Positions 1 through 12,800 of a stretch of 64,000 bases of DNA are shown piece by piece. This DNA is from Pratylenchus scribneri (lineage: Eukaryota > Nematoda > Chromadorea > Rhabditida > Pratylenchidae). Position 1 is the stretch's first letter. Each line of letters opens with the position of its first letter. The notes beneath the pieces were generated by a model. It did not search any database and had not been told where the DNA came from. It was given only the letters and a program-made list of their open reading frames with translations. The stretch is taken from positions 930,001 through 994,000 of the forward strand of contig JAQSEB010000091.1 in assembly GCA_030063045.1 (NCBI GenBank), read 5' to 3'. A program made the translations under genes and the position numbers.

Positions 1-636
1 GGAAGAAATGAATTTCCTCGTGCGGTGAAGATTCCTAAACGGTGCAAATTCTAATTTAAATTTTTGATTAAAAATTAAAATAATTCTGAATAAAAAAAAT
101 AAAATATTTAATGTATTACTCTTTTAATTCCCCACCCTCGATTTTGAAGATTCATAACTAGGCAATATAAATTAAAATAAATTTTTATCGAATTTTCTAA
201 ATTCTTTAAAGATCTACAAAATCTTATGTGTTTAATTCATAATTATCCACAAATTAAAGGAGTTAGATTCTAATTTTTCCAATTTTTAAGGAGTTGAAAA
301 TCCCCATGCGAAATCAAAAGAGGTTACACAGTTTATATAAAATTAAAACATTAAAAAACTAAATATTTTTTAAAATTTATAAAAACAAAATCATTCAATG
401 TTTAGGAAAATAAAAATAGAAAATGTCTAGAACACAAATACACAATTCTTTAAAAAAATGTTTGAAAAAATAATAGAATTAAAAACACAAAATGTTTGGA
501 TGAAATAAAAACACTTTTGTTTGTGATGAACTAAGTTTTTTCTCTGATTTTTATTCCAATTTTATATTTAATTCTTAGTTCACATTTTACCGCTTTAGGA
601 ATCTTCCCCGCACGAGGAAATTCATTTCTCCCTCGC
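1..636. repeat. Inverted-repeat pair at the left edge
   Basis: The first ~40 bases of the window reappear reverse-complemented at about 590-632, with only a few mismatches; the shared part includes GAATTTCCTCGTGCGG. The arms enclose ~550 bp of AT-rich sequence with no gene. This looks like a fold-back element or the relic of an inverted insertion, but the left arm is cut by the window edge, so its true length and any target duplication are unknown. It lies downstream of the last visible exon of the dihydrouridine synthase gene, so it may occupy an intron or the 3' flank of that gene. Confidence 0.55.
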
Positions 637-756
637 TGAATCCATTCCCTTCATCTCAATATGTTGAGTGACATATTTCCCTTCCATCAATTCCCTCCCT
701 TCCATCAGTCCTTTCTCTTGTAGGGGCCAATCTCCATAAGTACCTAAATTATTTAC

Positions 757-2263
757 CTGTTGACTGCCCAACATCCTTTGCACCACATATTTGACCCCAG
801 TGAATTGTTCATCATATTGGCATGCCTTAAATTCATTTTTTTAAATAAATTATATGATTAATTCCCATTCAAATACCGAAAATTCATGATTAATAATTTT
901 GAATGGTTATGAAAATTTTATTTAATTATTTTAATTTTTGTTATTTATTTGGACTTGCGTCTATGGATAAAATTAGTAAAATTGAACAAAATTGTTAGAT
1001 TAACAAATATCTTTTTTCAGTAAAATTGAATTTTAAGGGCAAGATGAACCGAATATGAATATATTCAAAAATAAATTGAACTGACTTTTTTCAAATAGTT
1101 GACAATTTCCTCATCCATCGGTATAATGCCTCCTTCCTTGCGAAAAATTGATGGATTTGTGAATGCTTTTCGTGCAATCATCACACTTTTTATGGGGAAA
1201 AATATTAAATTGGAATAAAATTGTAAAAACCATACCTGCTTGCACCAGTCTTCATCCGAAATTCTTCAATGTCCTTATTCGATTTAAATTGTTGGGAGCC
1301 ACCATTTGCAATTATTGGAATGTCCTTGAAAGTATCACAAATTTGGCGAATTTCCTCCACCCGACATTCATCACTGGGCCGTTCCGCCCTCCGGCGTCCA
1401 TGAATTGCAATTGCTTAAAAAATAAAATTTATTAATTATTTTTAATTCAAAAATTTTCATTTAATTAATTTTTTTTAATTCGGAATTTCCTAATAAATTA
1501 ATTTTTTTTAATTTTTCAAAAAATTAAAATTTTTTAATATAAAATTTCCCAACCTGACACGCCACATTGTTCCACCATTCGAACAAATTCCATCGTTTTA
1601 TCCCTCTTAATTTAATAAATTATAATAAAAATTGGTTTAATTAATTTACATCATCCAACACTCGAATTTTACAGGAAATTGGAATTGGAGAGGCCAAAAC
1701 CATTGCGGTCAAAATCTAAAAATTTTAAGAAATTTAATAAAATTTTTAATAAAAAACCTCCTTGGCTTTGAGCGGATCGCTGAGCAAGGCTGCTCCCATG
1801 CCAGCATGAACGGAAAAAGGTTTAGGGCATCCCATGTTCAAATCGATGCCGGCCACTTCGGTGCCGAATTTTTTACATATTTTGGCCGCATTTTCCGCTG
1901 AAGCCGTTCCCTAGAAATTTTTATTTTTTATTCAATATTTTTTAATTAATTTAATTACAATTTGCAAAATACATTTTGATTTTTCCTCCGCTGCAATTCT
2001 GAGCACAAGTTCATCGCCTTTGATAAAATCGACCGTGCCAAGATTAGCTTAAATTAATTAAAATATATTTAATAAATATTATATTTTAAACCATTTTCAA
2101 TTCGCTTCGCTTCCAGCAATTTTTGGTCAACAATTTCCTCCGTATACACCAAATCGGCCCCATAATTCAGTGCCAGTGTTCTCAGCGGTGTTCTGCCCGC
2201 CCTGACCATCGGGGCCAATATTCTTTTGCCGGCAAAAAGTGCAGAATTTTGAGCTGTTTCCAT
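757..2263 (-). CDS. DUS2: tRNA-dihydrouridine synthase 2 (DUS2), 3' part missing
   Basis: FMN-dependent enzyme that reduces uridine to dihydrouridine in the D-loop of cytoplasmic tRNAs. Eight exons are visible: 2263-2092, 2047-1959, 1910-1758, 1715-1650, 1605-1554, 1413-1236, 1185-1086 and 825-757. Their phases agree and give 293 codons. Landmarks in order are ILAPMVRAGRTPLRTLAL near the start (FMN-binding strand and loop), IDLNMGCPKPFS with the catalytic cysteine, GMGAALLSDP, CKIRVLDD, AIHGRR, IPIIANGGS and SVMIARKAFTNPSIF, all characteristic of the DUS2 branch. The last exon (ACQYDEQFTGVKYVVQRML) matches the helical tRNA-binding region. The C-terminal part, which in many animals carries a double-stranded-RNA-binding domain, is not seen and probably lies to the left of the window. 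An AG sits directly before the ATG at 2263, so this could be a trans-spliced 5' end. Confidence 0.93.
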
Positions 2264-3353
2264 CTAATTAATATAAAAATTAATTCTATTATTGAAATTT
2301 AAAATTTTAATTATCCAATGCACTCAGCATTTGCACTAAGAAACGAGATATTTAATGTTTTTGGCCAAGCTTTTTGGCCTCAAGGTTCAAGGAAAATTCG
2401 GCATTTAATTTTTTTATTTTTAAATGACAAAAAATCCCATAAATATATTTTTAACATACAGTATCGAAAAAAAAAGTTTTTCATTGTCCTTTTTGGAATT
2501 TGGATTACAATGAACTGAAGCATTTTCTTGGAATAAATTTGATACCAAATGAAAGAGCTGGATGAGTTCTAACGAATAATGTGGAAAATAATTGGGTTCG
2601 CTCAAACAGAGTTATGATGAGACCAAAAATTGTAATTATGAAAAATTGATTTAACACTTAATAATCGGGTACCATATTTGCACAAAGGCTGAACCAATTT
2701 TTATTAAATAATAAATATTGTTCTTCAAGATGACACCAAAATAGTAAAAAAGATTCATTGCTTCAAAAGTTATGCTGGGGGCAAACTTGGCCATATAATT
2801 TTCTTCCTCATTGCTGGAACAAATTGGTCAAGACTCGATTATCCGAGGCATAAATCAAATAATACATTCAAACATGAATAAATTTTATATAAAACGGTTC
2901 AAAAGAGGAATCCAAACTCAAATATATTCGACTCATTTTCGTTTAATACCTTAAATTATCAAAGTAAAATTTTCAAAAAACAATAAATCCACAAATGCCG
3001 ACAAAAAAAGTATTGGAATTTGAAGTGTATGAATAGGTTGGATAACCATGGAATGGCCACAATGCTTTTTGTTTATCGAGAGAAAAAGGCTTGGATAAAA
3101 TATATTGGATGGAAGCGCTGTGGTGTGCCGCCGTCAACATTGAAGGCAAATACATTCTCTGGAAAATGTGGATGGATAGATGGAAATGGAATAGTGGAGG
3201 CAAAATTGGTGGGTGGAGGTTGTGCCATTCACTCTGGAATTTCTATTGGCCAAGGTCCCCTGTTGCTGCTTTTCTGGCTCTATTTTTTTGGCACTCGCTC
3301 TCGCCTTTACTTCGCTTCACATTGGTATTTTTTTCCTGAAGCCGCCTCCCCTT
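2264..3353. other. Intergenic stretch without a supported gene
   Basis: About 1.1 kb between the start of the dihydrouridine synthase gene and the 3' end of the small secreted-protein gene. The short open frames here have no splice-consistent context, and several are antisense to the secreted-protein gene. I see no RNA gene and no clear copy of the dispersed repeats. Confidence 0.6.
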
Positions 3354-3704
3354 TTACGGCGCACTCTGCCCATCAGAAAGTCCTGGCCCATTTTGAGGCT
3401 GCGGTTGGACATTCAGCTGCTGTGCTCCTTGTTGGGCTGACTCGAACATTTTCCACATGCAATCCTGGGCATTGGCAAACACGCAATTTCCTCTCAACAA
3501 AACCCTCGGAACCCACCAAACAATCTGAGAGCCCCAAAATGTCGAGCAACTCTTTCACGGCTGGCTTATTCATTCCTGGAATAATTTTTGGCACAAAAAT
3601 TTGGAATACGCACCATCCGAGAATTTTTCCATTGCATTGAATTCACCCATTACACATTGATTTTGAAGAAAAATTAGAAAAAATATTAGCAAAAATTTAA
3701 TCAT
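3354..3704 (-). CDS. Small secreted protein, 86 residues, unknown function
   Basis: Not recognised as a named family. Three exons, 3704-3614, 3575-3517 and 3464-3354, have compatible phases and total 261 bases. Introns are short (38 and 52 nt) with donors GTGCGT and GTGGGT and CAG acceptors. Residues 1-20 (MIKFLLIFFLIFLQNQCVMG) form a clear signal peptide. The mature part is helical-looking, with a Cys pair in LSDCLDCMWKMFE and a Gln/Pro-rich tail ending DGQSAP. A longer single open frame over exons 2-3 ends in implausible sequence; splicing restores a natural-looking C-terminus. It is divergent from the calcium-channel gene, with ~150 bases between start codons. In a parasite such a protein could be exported, but nothing here shows its target or function. 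Confidence 0.55.
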
Positions 3705-3852
3705 TTTTAAATATATTTTTATGAAAAATTTTGACCAAATTTTAGCCCAGCAGAAAAAATCCATTTAAGGCTGAACAAATATTGGAGCTGAAAATTTCTA
3801 CCCAAATTCCCCCCTTCATTGCATTCTTTGCCAATTTTGCCAGCAACCGGGA
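3705..3852. promoter_or_regulatory. Short divergent intergenic region with a trans-splice-like acceptor
   Basis: Only 148 bases separate the ATG of the small secreted protein (minus, 3704) from the ATG of the alpha2delta gene (plus, 3853), so both promoters or outrons must share or overlap this stretch. A good acceptor, TTTTGCCAG, ends at 3843, nine bases before the plus-strand ATG. It would suit spliced-leader addition or a 5' UTR intron. Confidence 0.45.
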
Positions 3853-6800
3853 ATGTTTTCCATTTTTGGCTATTTTCTTTTTCTACTCTTCGCTTCTTCC
3901 TTAACATTTGGCCAAGAGGGAGTGGAGAAAGCATTACGCAAATTGAGGGATTCCGTCGATCGTTTCGAGGCAAATTTCCATCGAGCAATTGATGATTATG
4001 GCAAGACGGGCACAATTCGAGCGGTCAGATTTATGCGAATATGAAATTATTTATTGAAATATTTGACCAAACAATTAAATGAATATTATTAACCTTTTAA
4101 GTTTGGTAAATTTGATGCAATTATATTACAATTTTTTTCCGGAAAGAAAAGTGCAATTACAATTGCAATCCCTTTCCGGAAAGAAATGTGCAATTACAAT
4201 TCCGGAAAGAAATGTGCAATTACAATTCCGGAAAGAAAAGTGCAATTACAATTGCAATCCCTTTCCGGAAAGAAAAGTGCAATTACAATCTTTCCGGAAA
4301 GAAAAGTGCAATTACAATCTTTCCGGAAAGAAAAGCGCAATTACAATCTTTCCGGAAAGAAAAGTGCAATTACAATCTTTCCGGAAAGAAAAGTGCAATT
4401 ACAATTCCGGAATGAAAAGTGCAATTACAATTCCGGAAAGAAAAGTGCAATTACAATTCCGGAATGAAAAGTGCAATTACAATTCCGGAAAGAAAAGTGC
4501 AATTACAATTCCGGAATGAAAAGTGCAATTACAATTCCGGAATGAAAAGTGCAATTACAATTCCGGAAAGAAAAGTGCAATTACAATCTTTCCGGAAAGA
4601 AAAGTGCAATTACAATCTTTCCGGAAAGAAAAGCGCAATTACAACTTTCAGGAAAGAAATGCAATTACAATTACAATCCTTTGTAAAACATTTTAGTATA
4701 TAGCATTGATTTGTAAGAAATGAATAGTGGAAGAATTAGTGGATTCTGGATTTGATAGAAAATTATAAGGAAAATAAAAATTAGTCCAAAATTTTGATTA
4801 TTTTATTTTTTATCATAAATTTGTAGCCAATTATTTGTGTTCAATCATTTTTGTATTAAATTCTTTCAGAAAGAGCTTAATCTTGATGACAAAGATTTTT
4901 AATAGCTCGAAAGAAATGCCAAAAATTTGAATATAAAAATTGGATAATCTTCAGCAGTAGTTTTCTAATAATTTTACATTTTTTGATAATTTTTTGAATA
5001 TTTCTTCAGGCTTTGGATGAAAAAGCCGACAGCCATTTCCACCTTGTCGACCATGGCTCATTGGATTTCCCAAAGGCAGTTTTACAGGCTGAAACGCGTC
5101 TTCAAAAGTTCTTCGACTCTAAAATTGCAGCAATTCGAAAGTGAAAAATTTTCTCTTTTAATATTAACCAATTTTTATGCCTTTAAAGATTGACTTTAGC
5201 AGCAGAAAAGTCCGCCACACAAATTAGAATTGATGATCCGGAAAAGCCAATCCTCATTGACAATGAATGCCTTCAACATTTGAGGAATTTGAATCGAAGT
5301 TCCGTGAAAAATCCTGACATTTGGGGAAATGGACCACCCAAATCCGGTGTTCATGTGAGTGAAATATTAATATTGGAATTTGGGAATTAAAAATGAAATT
5401 TGAGACGAATAAAAATGAAAAATTTTCCACTAAAAAAGAGTAAAGTTTGTTATGGCCAAAATACCTATTTTTGGGCTATAGCTCACCTAGACAACAGCCA
5501 ATTTTGGAAAATGATATCATGCCATTTGAAAGCTCAAATTGTTCTCTAAAAGAGGCTATGAATTATTTAAAAAGTTCATCTTAAAAAAGGTAAATGCCTT
5601 TGAGCAAAATAAACCGAACTTTTTTAAGAAAAATATTATAAATAATTTTCTAGTTTTCAAAAAATTAAATGGGCACTTTTTTGAAGGACATTTGTAGTTT
5701 CAAAAGGCATATTGCCTTATCAAATTGGTTGCTTCCTTGGTGAGATATGGCCAAAAGAATATTCCTACTCTCGCAGGTCGCAACCGAATCCTACAAATGC
5801 AGTGGTCCAGTGGCCAAAGATTTCGATTGGACTGGGCGCTCTCAATTGGAGACACAAATGGTCGAAAATGCACGTCAAGATTCGGCCATTACACGTCAAT
5901 ACATTGGCACATACAGTGGATTGACCCGAACATTTCCAGGTTGCCCCCTCTCTGATTGGGATATGCCCCCAACTTTCTTCGTTTTATTATAACTCATCAA
6001 GAATTGAACCATTTTTGATGATTTTTTATCAAATTAAAGAACAGACCCCTGGCTATTAAATAATATTAATCTTGTTTAAATTAGTTTAATATTGATCAAA
6101 TTATACTCAAATAATCAGTTAAAAGGACCTTTATTATGAATTGGCTAAATTATAGTAGTTTTTTGGTCACAACTTAATCAAATCTGGATGAATCTAAAAA
6201 AATTAATATCATTGATAGCAAAAAGTCTGCTTTTAATTTGATACAAAAATTATTAAAATCTGTCCAATCCTTGATGAGTTATTATAAAGTATAAACGGCG
6301 TCAAGTTGGGGTTGTCCGTTGCCTGTTTTTCCCTCCCTATTTTTTACCCCACTTATTTAAGGTTTCCATTGGGATATTGGTCCCGAACAATTCAACGTGG
6401 ATTTGTTCGACCCTCGATTTCGTCCCTGGTTTGTGGCTGCTGAAACTGCACCCCGCGATGTGCTTTTCCTATTGGACTTCAGTGGGAGTGCCAAAGGCCA
6501 AAATGCGCATTTGATCAAAACGGCGGTGATGGCCGTCCTTCAAACATTGAATCCAAATGATTACTTTGGCGGAATTTGGTACAATAGTCGACAGCAAAGG
6601 GTGTTGGCAAATTGTACGGAGCCGGAGGATGGATTCATTCAGGCCACAAGCAGAAATAAGGCAATTTTAACATTTAATTATTTATTAGGAAATTTTAATA
6701 AGGTAGAAAAAACATTGAAAAATGTCAAAAAAATATTTATAATTTGTCGAAAAGATTCCGAATCCGTAAACCTTATAATCAATGAAAGATTTCGTTAGGA

Positions 6801-9800
6801 CGCAAATTTTATCATGTTTTGGTTTGGGTTTAATCAATTCTAACTTAGTTTTAAACCATTAAACCAAAATTAGTTTTGAACCATTAAACTGAAATTGGCT
6901 TAAACCGTTTAATACCATCTAATTTTGACCAAACCATAACAAATATTATATACCATTCGATTCCTTTTTGACAAGCTCTATCCACTTGGATATATATGGT
7001 TTGTGAATTTAGGATAGCCATTAATCTATTTGTTTTCCATACAGAAAATTAAATAACCAAAAAAAAAAACAATAATATTCGTCGATAAATCAACGATTTA
7101 TTTGGCCGACTTTGTGGCTAAAATCAAAGGATCAAACCATCTATCCATCTATCTAATTTTTATATGTTATCATTACTTATAGGCAATTTATCTATAGAAA
7201 TTAGCCCAAAATTTTTAACTTTGATACACAATATCACTTATCTTACTTATTTGTTCCTAATTAATGTACTAAATTATTAAAATTGTCATCATTTTGCAGC
7301 TACTCTTTCGCCGATTTCTCGATCGAGTTGAGGAAAGAGATCAAGCATCGTTACCGGTGGCCCTTGAAATGGCCTTTGGGCAATTCATTCGGGAACAGAA
7401 TATTTCAACGGTAGAAGGACAAGGCAAAAACGGACATTCTACGGAAATGCCGAAACGAAGTGGCGGTCATCGCCTCGTCCTTTTGTTCACGGATGGCATC
7501 GAATTTTGGCCCACGGAAGTTGTGCACAAATTCCAAGAGGAATATCCCACAGAGCCAATTCGGGTGTTTGGCTTCTCCATGGGCTATGGCCGAGGGCCAC
7601 AAGACGCATTGGCCTGGCTGACTTGCCGAACCCGGGCTGGACTGGGACAAGCGGTCATTGGTTCAGTGTCGGAAGTTAGGCTAAAGGCCAGGGAATATTT
7701 GGCCAAGCTTAATGAATTATTGGCATTGAACTATCGGGATAAAGCTGCAAATCCGGCGAATCGACCCATCACTTGGTAGAGTATATTTCCTCCTTCACTT
7801 ACAAAAGCTTTATTAACAATTAAAATATAGCCATTATTTTGGCCATATCTCAACAATTAAGCAACAAATTTAGGAAGGCAATATGCCATTCGAAAGCCAT
7901 AAATATCCTTTAAAAAGTAGCTTTCCTTTTTTATAGAAGATTTAAAAGAATTTGTAAAATAAGCAGCTTTACATCAAGATAGGAATAAATATTTTAAAAA
8001 GGCGATTTTAATAAATAATTTTTAAGCCACTTTTTAGAGTACATTTAAAGCTTTGCAATGATATATTGCCTTATTAAAATGGTTAAAGCATCGCTGAGAT
8101 ATTGGCCAAAAACTTAGGCGCAATTGTCTCTCTTGTTTGAAAACGAGGGAACAAAATTTTTCCCTTCCCTCAAACTATAAATCAAAATTTTCCTTTCCTC
8201 ATCAGTCAGCTCTAAATGAATAGAAAGAAAGAATACTATACACAGTACAGTAAGAAAAGAGGGAATGCCAATCATTCTTTCCCTCAGCTAGAAGAAGTGA
8301 GAAATGAGAATCCAATGTTTTAGTGTCCCTTCTTTTGGCCATAGCTCAACAAGGAAGCAACCAATTCAGGAAGGCGATATGCCATTCGAAAGCCATAAAT
8401 ATCCTCTAAAAAGTGGCTTAGTTAGTTTTTCGAAAATTTGAAACATTTTGTAAAAAAACGCGATTTTTCCTTTGAAAATTTAGGTTTATTACTATTTATG
8501 GATATGTAAGTTTTCAAAATAATTTTTACAAGAATTTTATCAATATTTTTAAGCCACTTTTTAGAGGACATTTAAAGCTTTCAATTGGTATATCGCCTAC
8601 CAAAATTGGTTATTGTCTTGTCGAGAAATATGGCAAAAGAATGGCCCAAATAGAAATGGCGATAACTAAATCCCCTGCTGCCTTTCCTTACTTCAATATA
8701 ATATTTTCCTTAATTCAGGCCAAATCCCTATATGGATGTTCAAAGGGGTGGCCCAGTGCTCAGTCTGTCGATGCCAATCCTTGGCCCACAGCCCAAAATC
8801 TACCAAGATTCATTGATCAGAGAATTGGCAATGGACGGACAAATTCGAGTGAAATTGGACGGTTTTGTGGGAGTGGCCGGGCTGGACATTGGATTTGCGG
8901 ATTTGGGAAAAACATTGGCATTGGATGGTGAAGCGGATCCGGAACAGGCATATGCTTTCATTTTGGACAACAATGGACTCGTCTATTACCATCCAAGGTA
9001 GTATTCCCGGGAATATTTACATTTCGAAGACTCTCTAGAATGGCTACTAAGTACTAATAGAGTTCATGCAAAATAATTTGTATGGATGGGAATGAAAAAT
9101 TAAAATGAATCAGCGGCGAAAAAAGTAAATAACAGGGGAGGGGGTTTTAAAAGAAAAAGATGGAATTTACTATAATAATTTCATATATAATTTTAGGACA
9201 GCCAAATGCTATTTAATTGTTGAATTTTAAAGTGGATAGAAATTTAAAATGACTCATTTTTAAGCCGAAAATATCGCATTTCTTCTATTAATATCCCATG
9301 GTATATTAAATTTCAAAAATCCTCTAGAGGAGACCGCAAATGGAGGGGGATATTCAATTTCAGGGAGGGAAAATGGATGAAAAAATAATAAAATTCGCAA
9401 CAAGGAGACCGCAAATGGAGGGGGATATTCAATTTCAGGGAGGGAAAATGGATGAAAAAATAATAAAATTCGCAACAAAACATAACATGTTTTAATTTTA
9501 ATTCCTCCAACAATGAATTCAGGCTTCAAACACCGCCGTCCGAAACATTTGCCGTCCGTCGAACCCTTTGCCATCGTCTTTCCACTTTTCTCCGAACAAA
9601 TACCCGGGTACCATTTTCACGTGCCGATGAGCTAATCCTCCAACAAATGGGCTATTTGGACTCAATTTCGCAGCTGGACATTCTGCAAATTGAAGGCGCC
9701 GAATCGGATCAATTGTGGCGGAGATTCCGTAAAAATATGGTCCTGGGTCGTTGTGGGGAAATTTTGGAAGATGAACGGCGCCAATTTCGATGCTTTCCAA

Positions 9801-12800
9801 TTCGAGGCACACCGCTGGTTGCCGGTTTTGTGTTGAGGAAAGGACGGCCAAGGATTGCGTTGAGGGAGGAAGGAAGGGAAGAATGGGAAGAAGATCCATT
9901 TGAATTGGCCGAAAGGTTGAGGACCAAATTGAATGGTGGCCAAAGTGGAAATGAATTTGAACAAAATGGCACAAAATCGAAAATATTTCCTCCTTCAGTT
10001 GGCCTTCTTCTCCGAGATGAGTGAGTTTCAAAAAAGGAAATATTTAATTTTTCAAAGAAAATTAAAATTGTTGAAAATAATAATGGTTTAAGGGTTTATT
10101 CCTAATTCACAAACCATAAACCCAAAATTGCATAGAGCTGGTCAAGACGCATTGAATGATATATAATTTTGAATGGTTTTGTCAAAATTAAAGGGTTTAA
10201 ACGGTTTTGATTTTGGTTTAATGGTTCAAAACTATAAGTTAGAATTTATTAAACCTAAATCAAAAGACTATCAATTTTCAGCATTATCGATTGGGTATTA
10301 AGGTTTGGGGATTTAGGATAAACCATTAAATCATTATAATCTTTTTATTTGTATCTTCAATGTTTTTTTCGGCAAATTAAATAACTTCATTGGTAAAAAA
10401 TTTAAAAATATTTTTGCTCATTAGCCAACTCCAACATTGGGAATTATCGTCGGAATTGAGTCGCACAAAACCATTTGATCGCTTTGCCAAACTGCTCCAA
10501 ATGTTGCCTCGCACAAATCCTCAATTCCTTGCACATCTTTCGGCAATTGGACCCGATTCGCTGTTTCCATTGTGGGCCAATAAATGGCCAAAAGATGAGG
10601 CGGCTTCCACTTGTGCCTCCTCCACTTCTGCCACTCGTCCAAATTCGCCGTTTGTCTCCGCTTTCTTTGAATTGCGTTCCACCGCATTTGTTGGCCGTCC
10701 AAGCCTTTTGGCCATTTACCCAAAATGGTTGTAAATTGAGTGGGAAATTGTTTCAATTTTTCCCATTTTTAAGTGAATTGCCATCCATCAAATCTTTCTT
10801 CCGAACCTCATCTGGCCATGAGGAAATGGCCAAGCTGGCAGTCCATGTGGACACGGACAAGGATGGAGGATTGCTGACTGTGGAACAGCCAATTGGCATT
10901 TTGGAGGGCAAAAAATCGTTGGCCAGAATTGGCGTTAGTTTTTATTCGATTGGCCATAGTTTAAGCCTCGTGACTTAAAAATAAGCAAAACAGGAAAAAA
11001 TTGAATAAAAAATTTTTAGAGATAATTAATTTTGGATTTGCTAAATTAGCCAATTATGGCTATATGATTTTTTGATTTTTGGCCTTAAATTACTTGTAAA
11101 TTTGGCCAAATTTAATTATTTATATCTCAAAAAAATTCCTCAAAACTTTAAAGTAATAAATCGAAAGTAAATCTTTATTTTATAAATTATTTAGCCGCTA
11201 GATGCAGATTTCGGAGGCAAAATTCCCCAGAATTCACCAACCCTTTTTCAGGTCCAACTTCGTGGTCATTATCTCCAGCAAAAATTGCAAAGAGCATTGC
11301 AGCAATCCGCAACGGATGGATGGTCGGAATGTACGGGGCAGGGCCGAAAATGTTTACTGTTGAATGGGGATTCCTTCGTTTTGGCCAATTCCTTGGGTCA
11401 AACTTCCATTCAAACACCATTTCGGCCAACCCATTTATCCCAATTGGAGCCGGAATTATTCATGGAATTGAGAGCCCGTGGGCTAATCAAAAAGTTGAGC
11501 GAAAATTGGGGTCATTTTTAATTGCTCAAAAATAGGATGAGTTGGCGAGATCCAACCGGACTTTGTCCAATGGTGATGGAAATTCGTCAAAGACAATCAC
11601 ATTATCCGGCCATGTACTATATGCAACCACATCAAATGCCGGGTGCCGATCAATCGACGGCATCTTCATCAAAATCAATGCCATCGACAATTGGCCATCT
11701 CGTTGGAATGCTTATTTCTTGGTGATTTTAATATAATTTAAATTTATTCTAATTAATTCCATTTTTAAGGGCCCAATTTTTGATGCCGGTGCCTCTCGCA
11801 TTTGCCTCCACCTCAATGTCAAATTCGCCGTCGGATTTGATAATCCCGTTGGAGGAGGAAATAGAATGTGAAATTGAGCCTCAACCTGAATTGGTGGAAC
11901 ATTGCACGCTGGAACGGGTTCGATTTCAATTGAAAGCTAGGCCAAAAGAACGAAAAGGAGGCGGAAATGTTGGCGATTCAAAGATGGCAACCGCATTGTG
12001 GTTGCGCGAGAAAAGTTGCAATCGGTAGGTTGAAGTGAAAATTTAATTTATTTTGATTTTTTCTCACTGATGAGTATTAGATTTATTAATTATTAAAGCA
12101 TATAATTAGATTTGTGTTTTCCAGAAAATATATTTCTTTCTGATTAGAAATTTGTGTTTTCCGGAAAATGTGTTTCATTCCGGTTAGAAATTTGTGTTTT
12201 CCGGAAAATGTGTTTTATTCCGGTTAGAAATTTGTGTTTTCCGGAAAATGTATTTCATTCTGGTTTGATTTTTGTTTTCCGGAAAATGTGTTTCATTCCG
12301 GTTAGAAATTTTTGTTTTCCGGAAAATGTGTTTCATTCCGGTTAGAAATTTTTGTTTTCCGGAAAATGTATTTCATTCTGGTTTGATTTGTGTTTTCCGG
12401 AAAAAGTGTTTCATTCCGGTTAGATTTGTGTTTTCCGGAAAATGTATTTCATTCTGGTTTGATTTTTGTTTTCCGGAAAATGTGTTTTATTCCGGTTAGA
12501 AAATTTGTGTTTTCCGGAAAATGTTTTTCATTCCGGTTAGAAATTTGTCTTTTCCGGAAAATGTGATCCATTCCGGTTAGAAATTTGTGTTTTCTTAAAA
12601 AATTTGTTTCTTTCCAAAAATTTGTGTTTTCCGTAAAAATTTGTTTTTTATTCTGGAAAAAAAAGTAAGGCCATTTATCAACCTTTTTCTACTTATTAGG
12701 CGATAATAATTAATTTTAATAATTCATTTTTTCAATATCATTTGAATATCCAGAGTTTTTATTCGGCATTAAATTCGTTAAAAATGATTCAATTTCTCAT

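Noticed and set aside
3373..3594. Unspliced 73-codon minus frame ending SKWARTF
   Set aside because: Replaced by the three-exon model. A GTGGGT donor and CCCAG acceptor inside it give a longer, more natural C-terminus in the correct phase.
4079..4703. Open frames of up to 146 codons with QLQ and YNY repeats
   Set aside because: Minisatellite frames in alpha2delta intron 1; all three phases are open because of the repeat.
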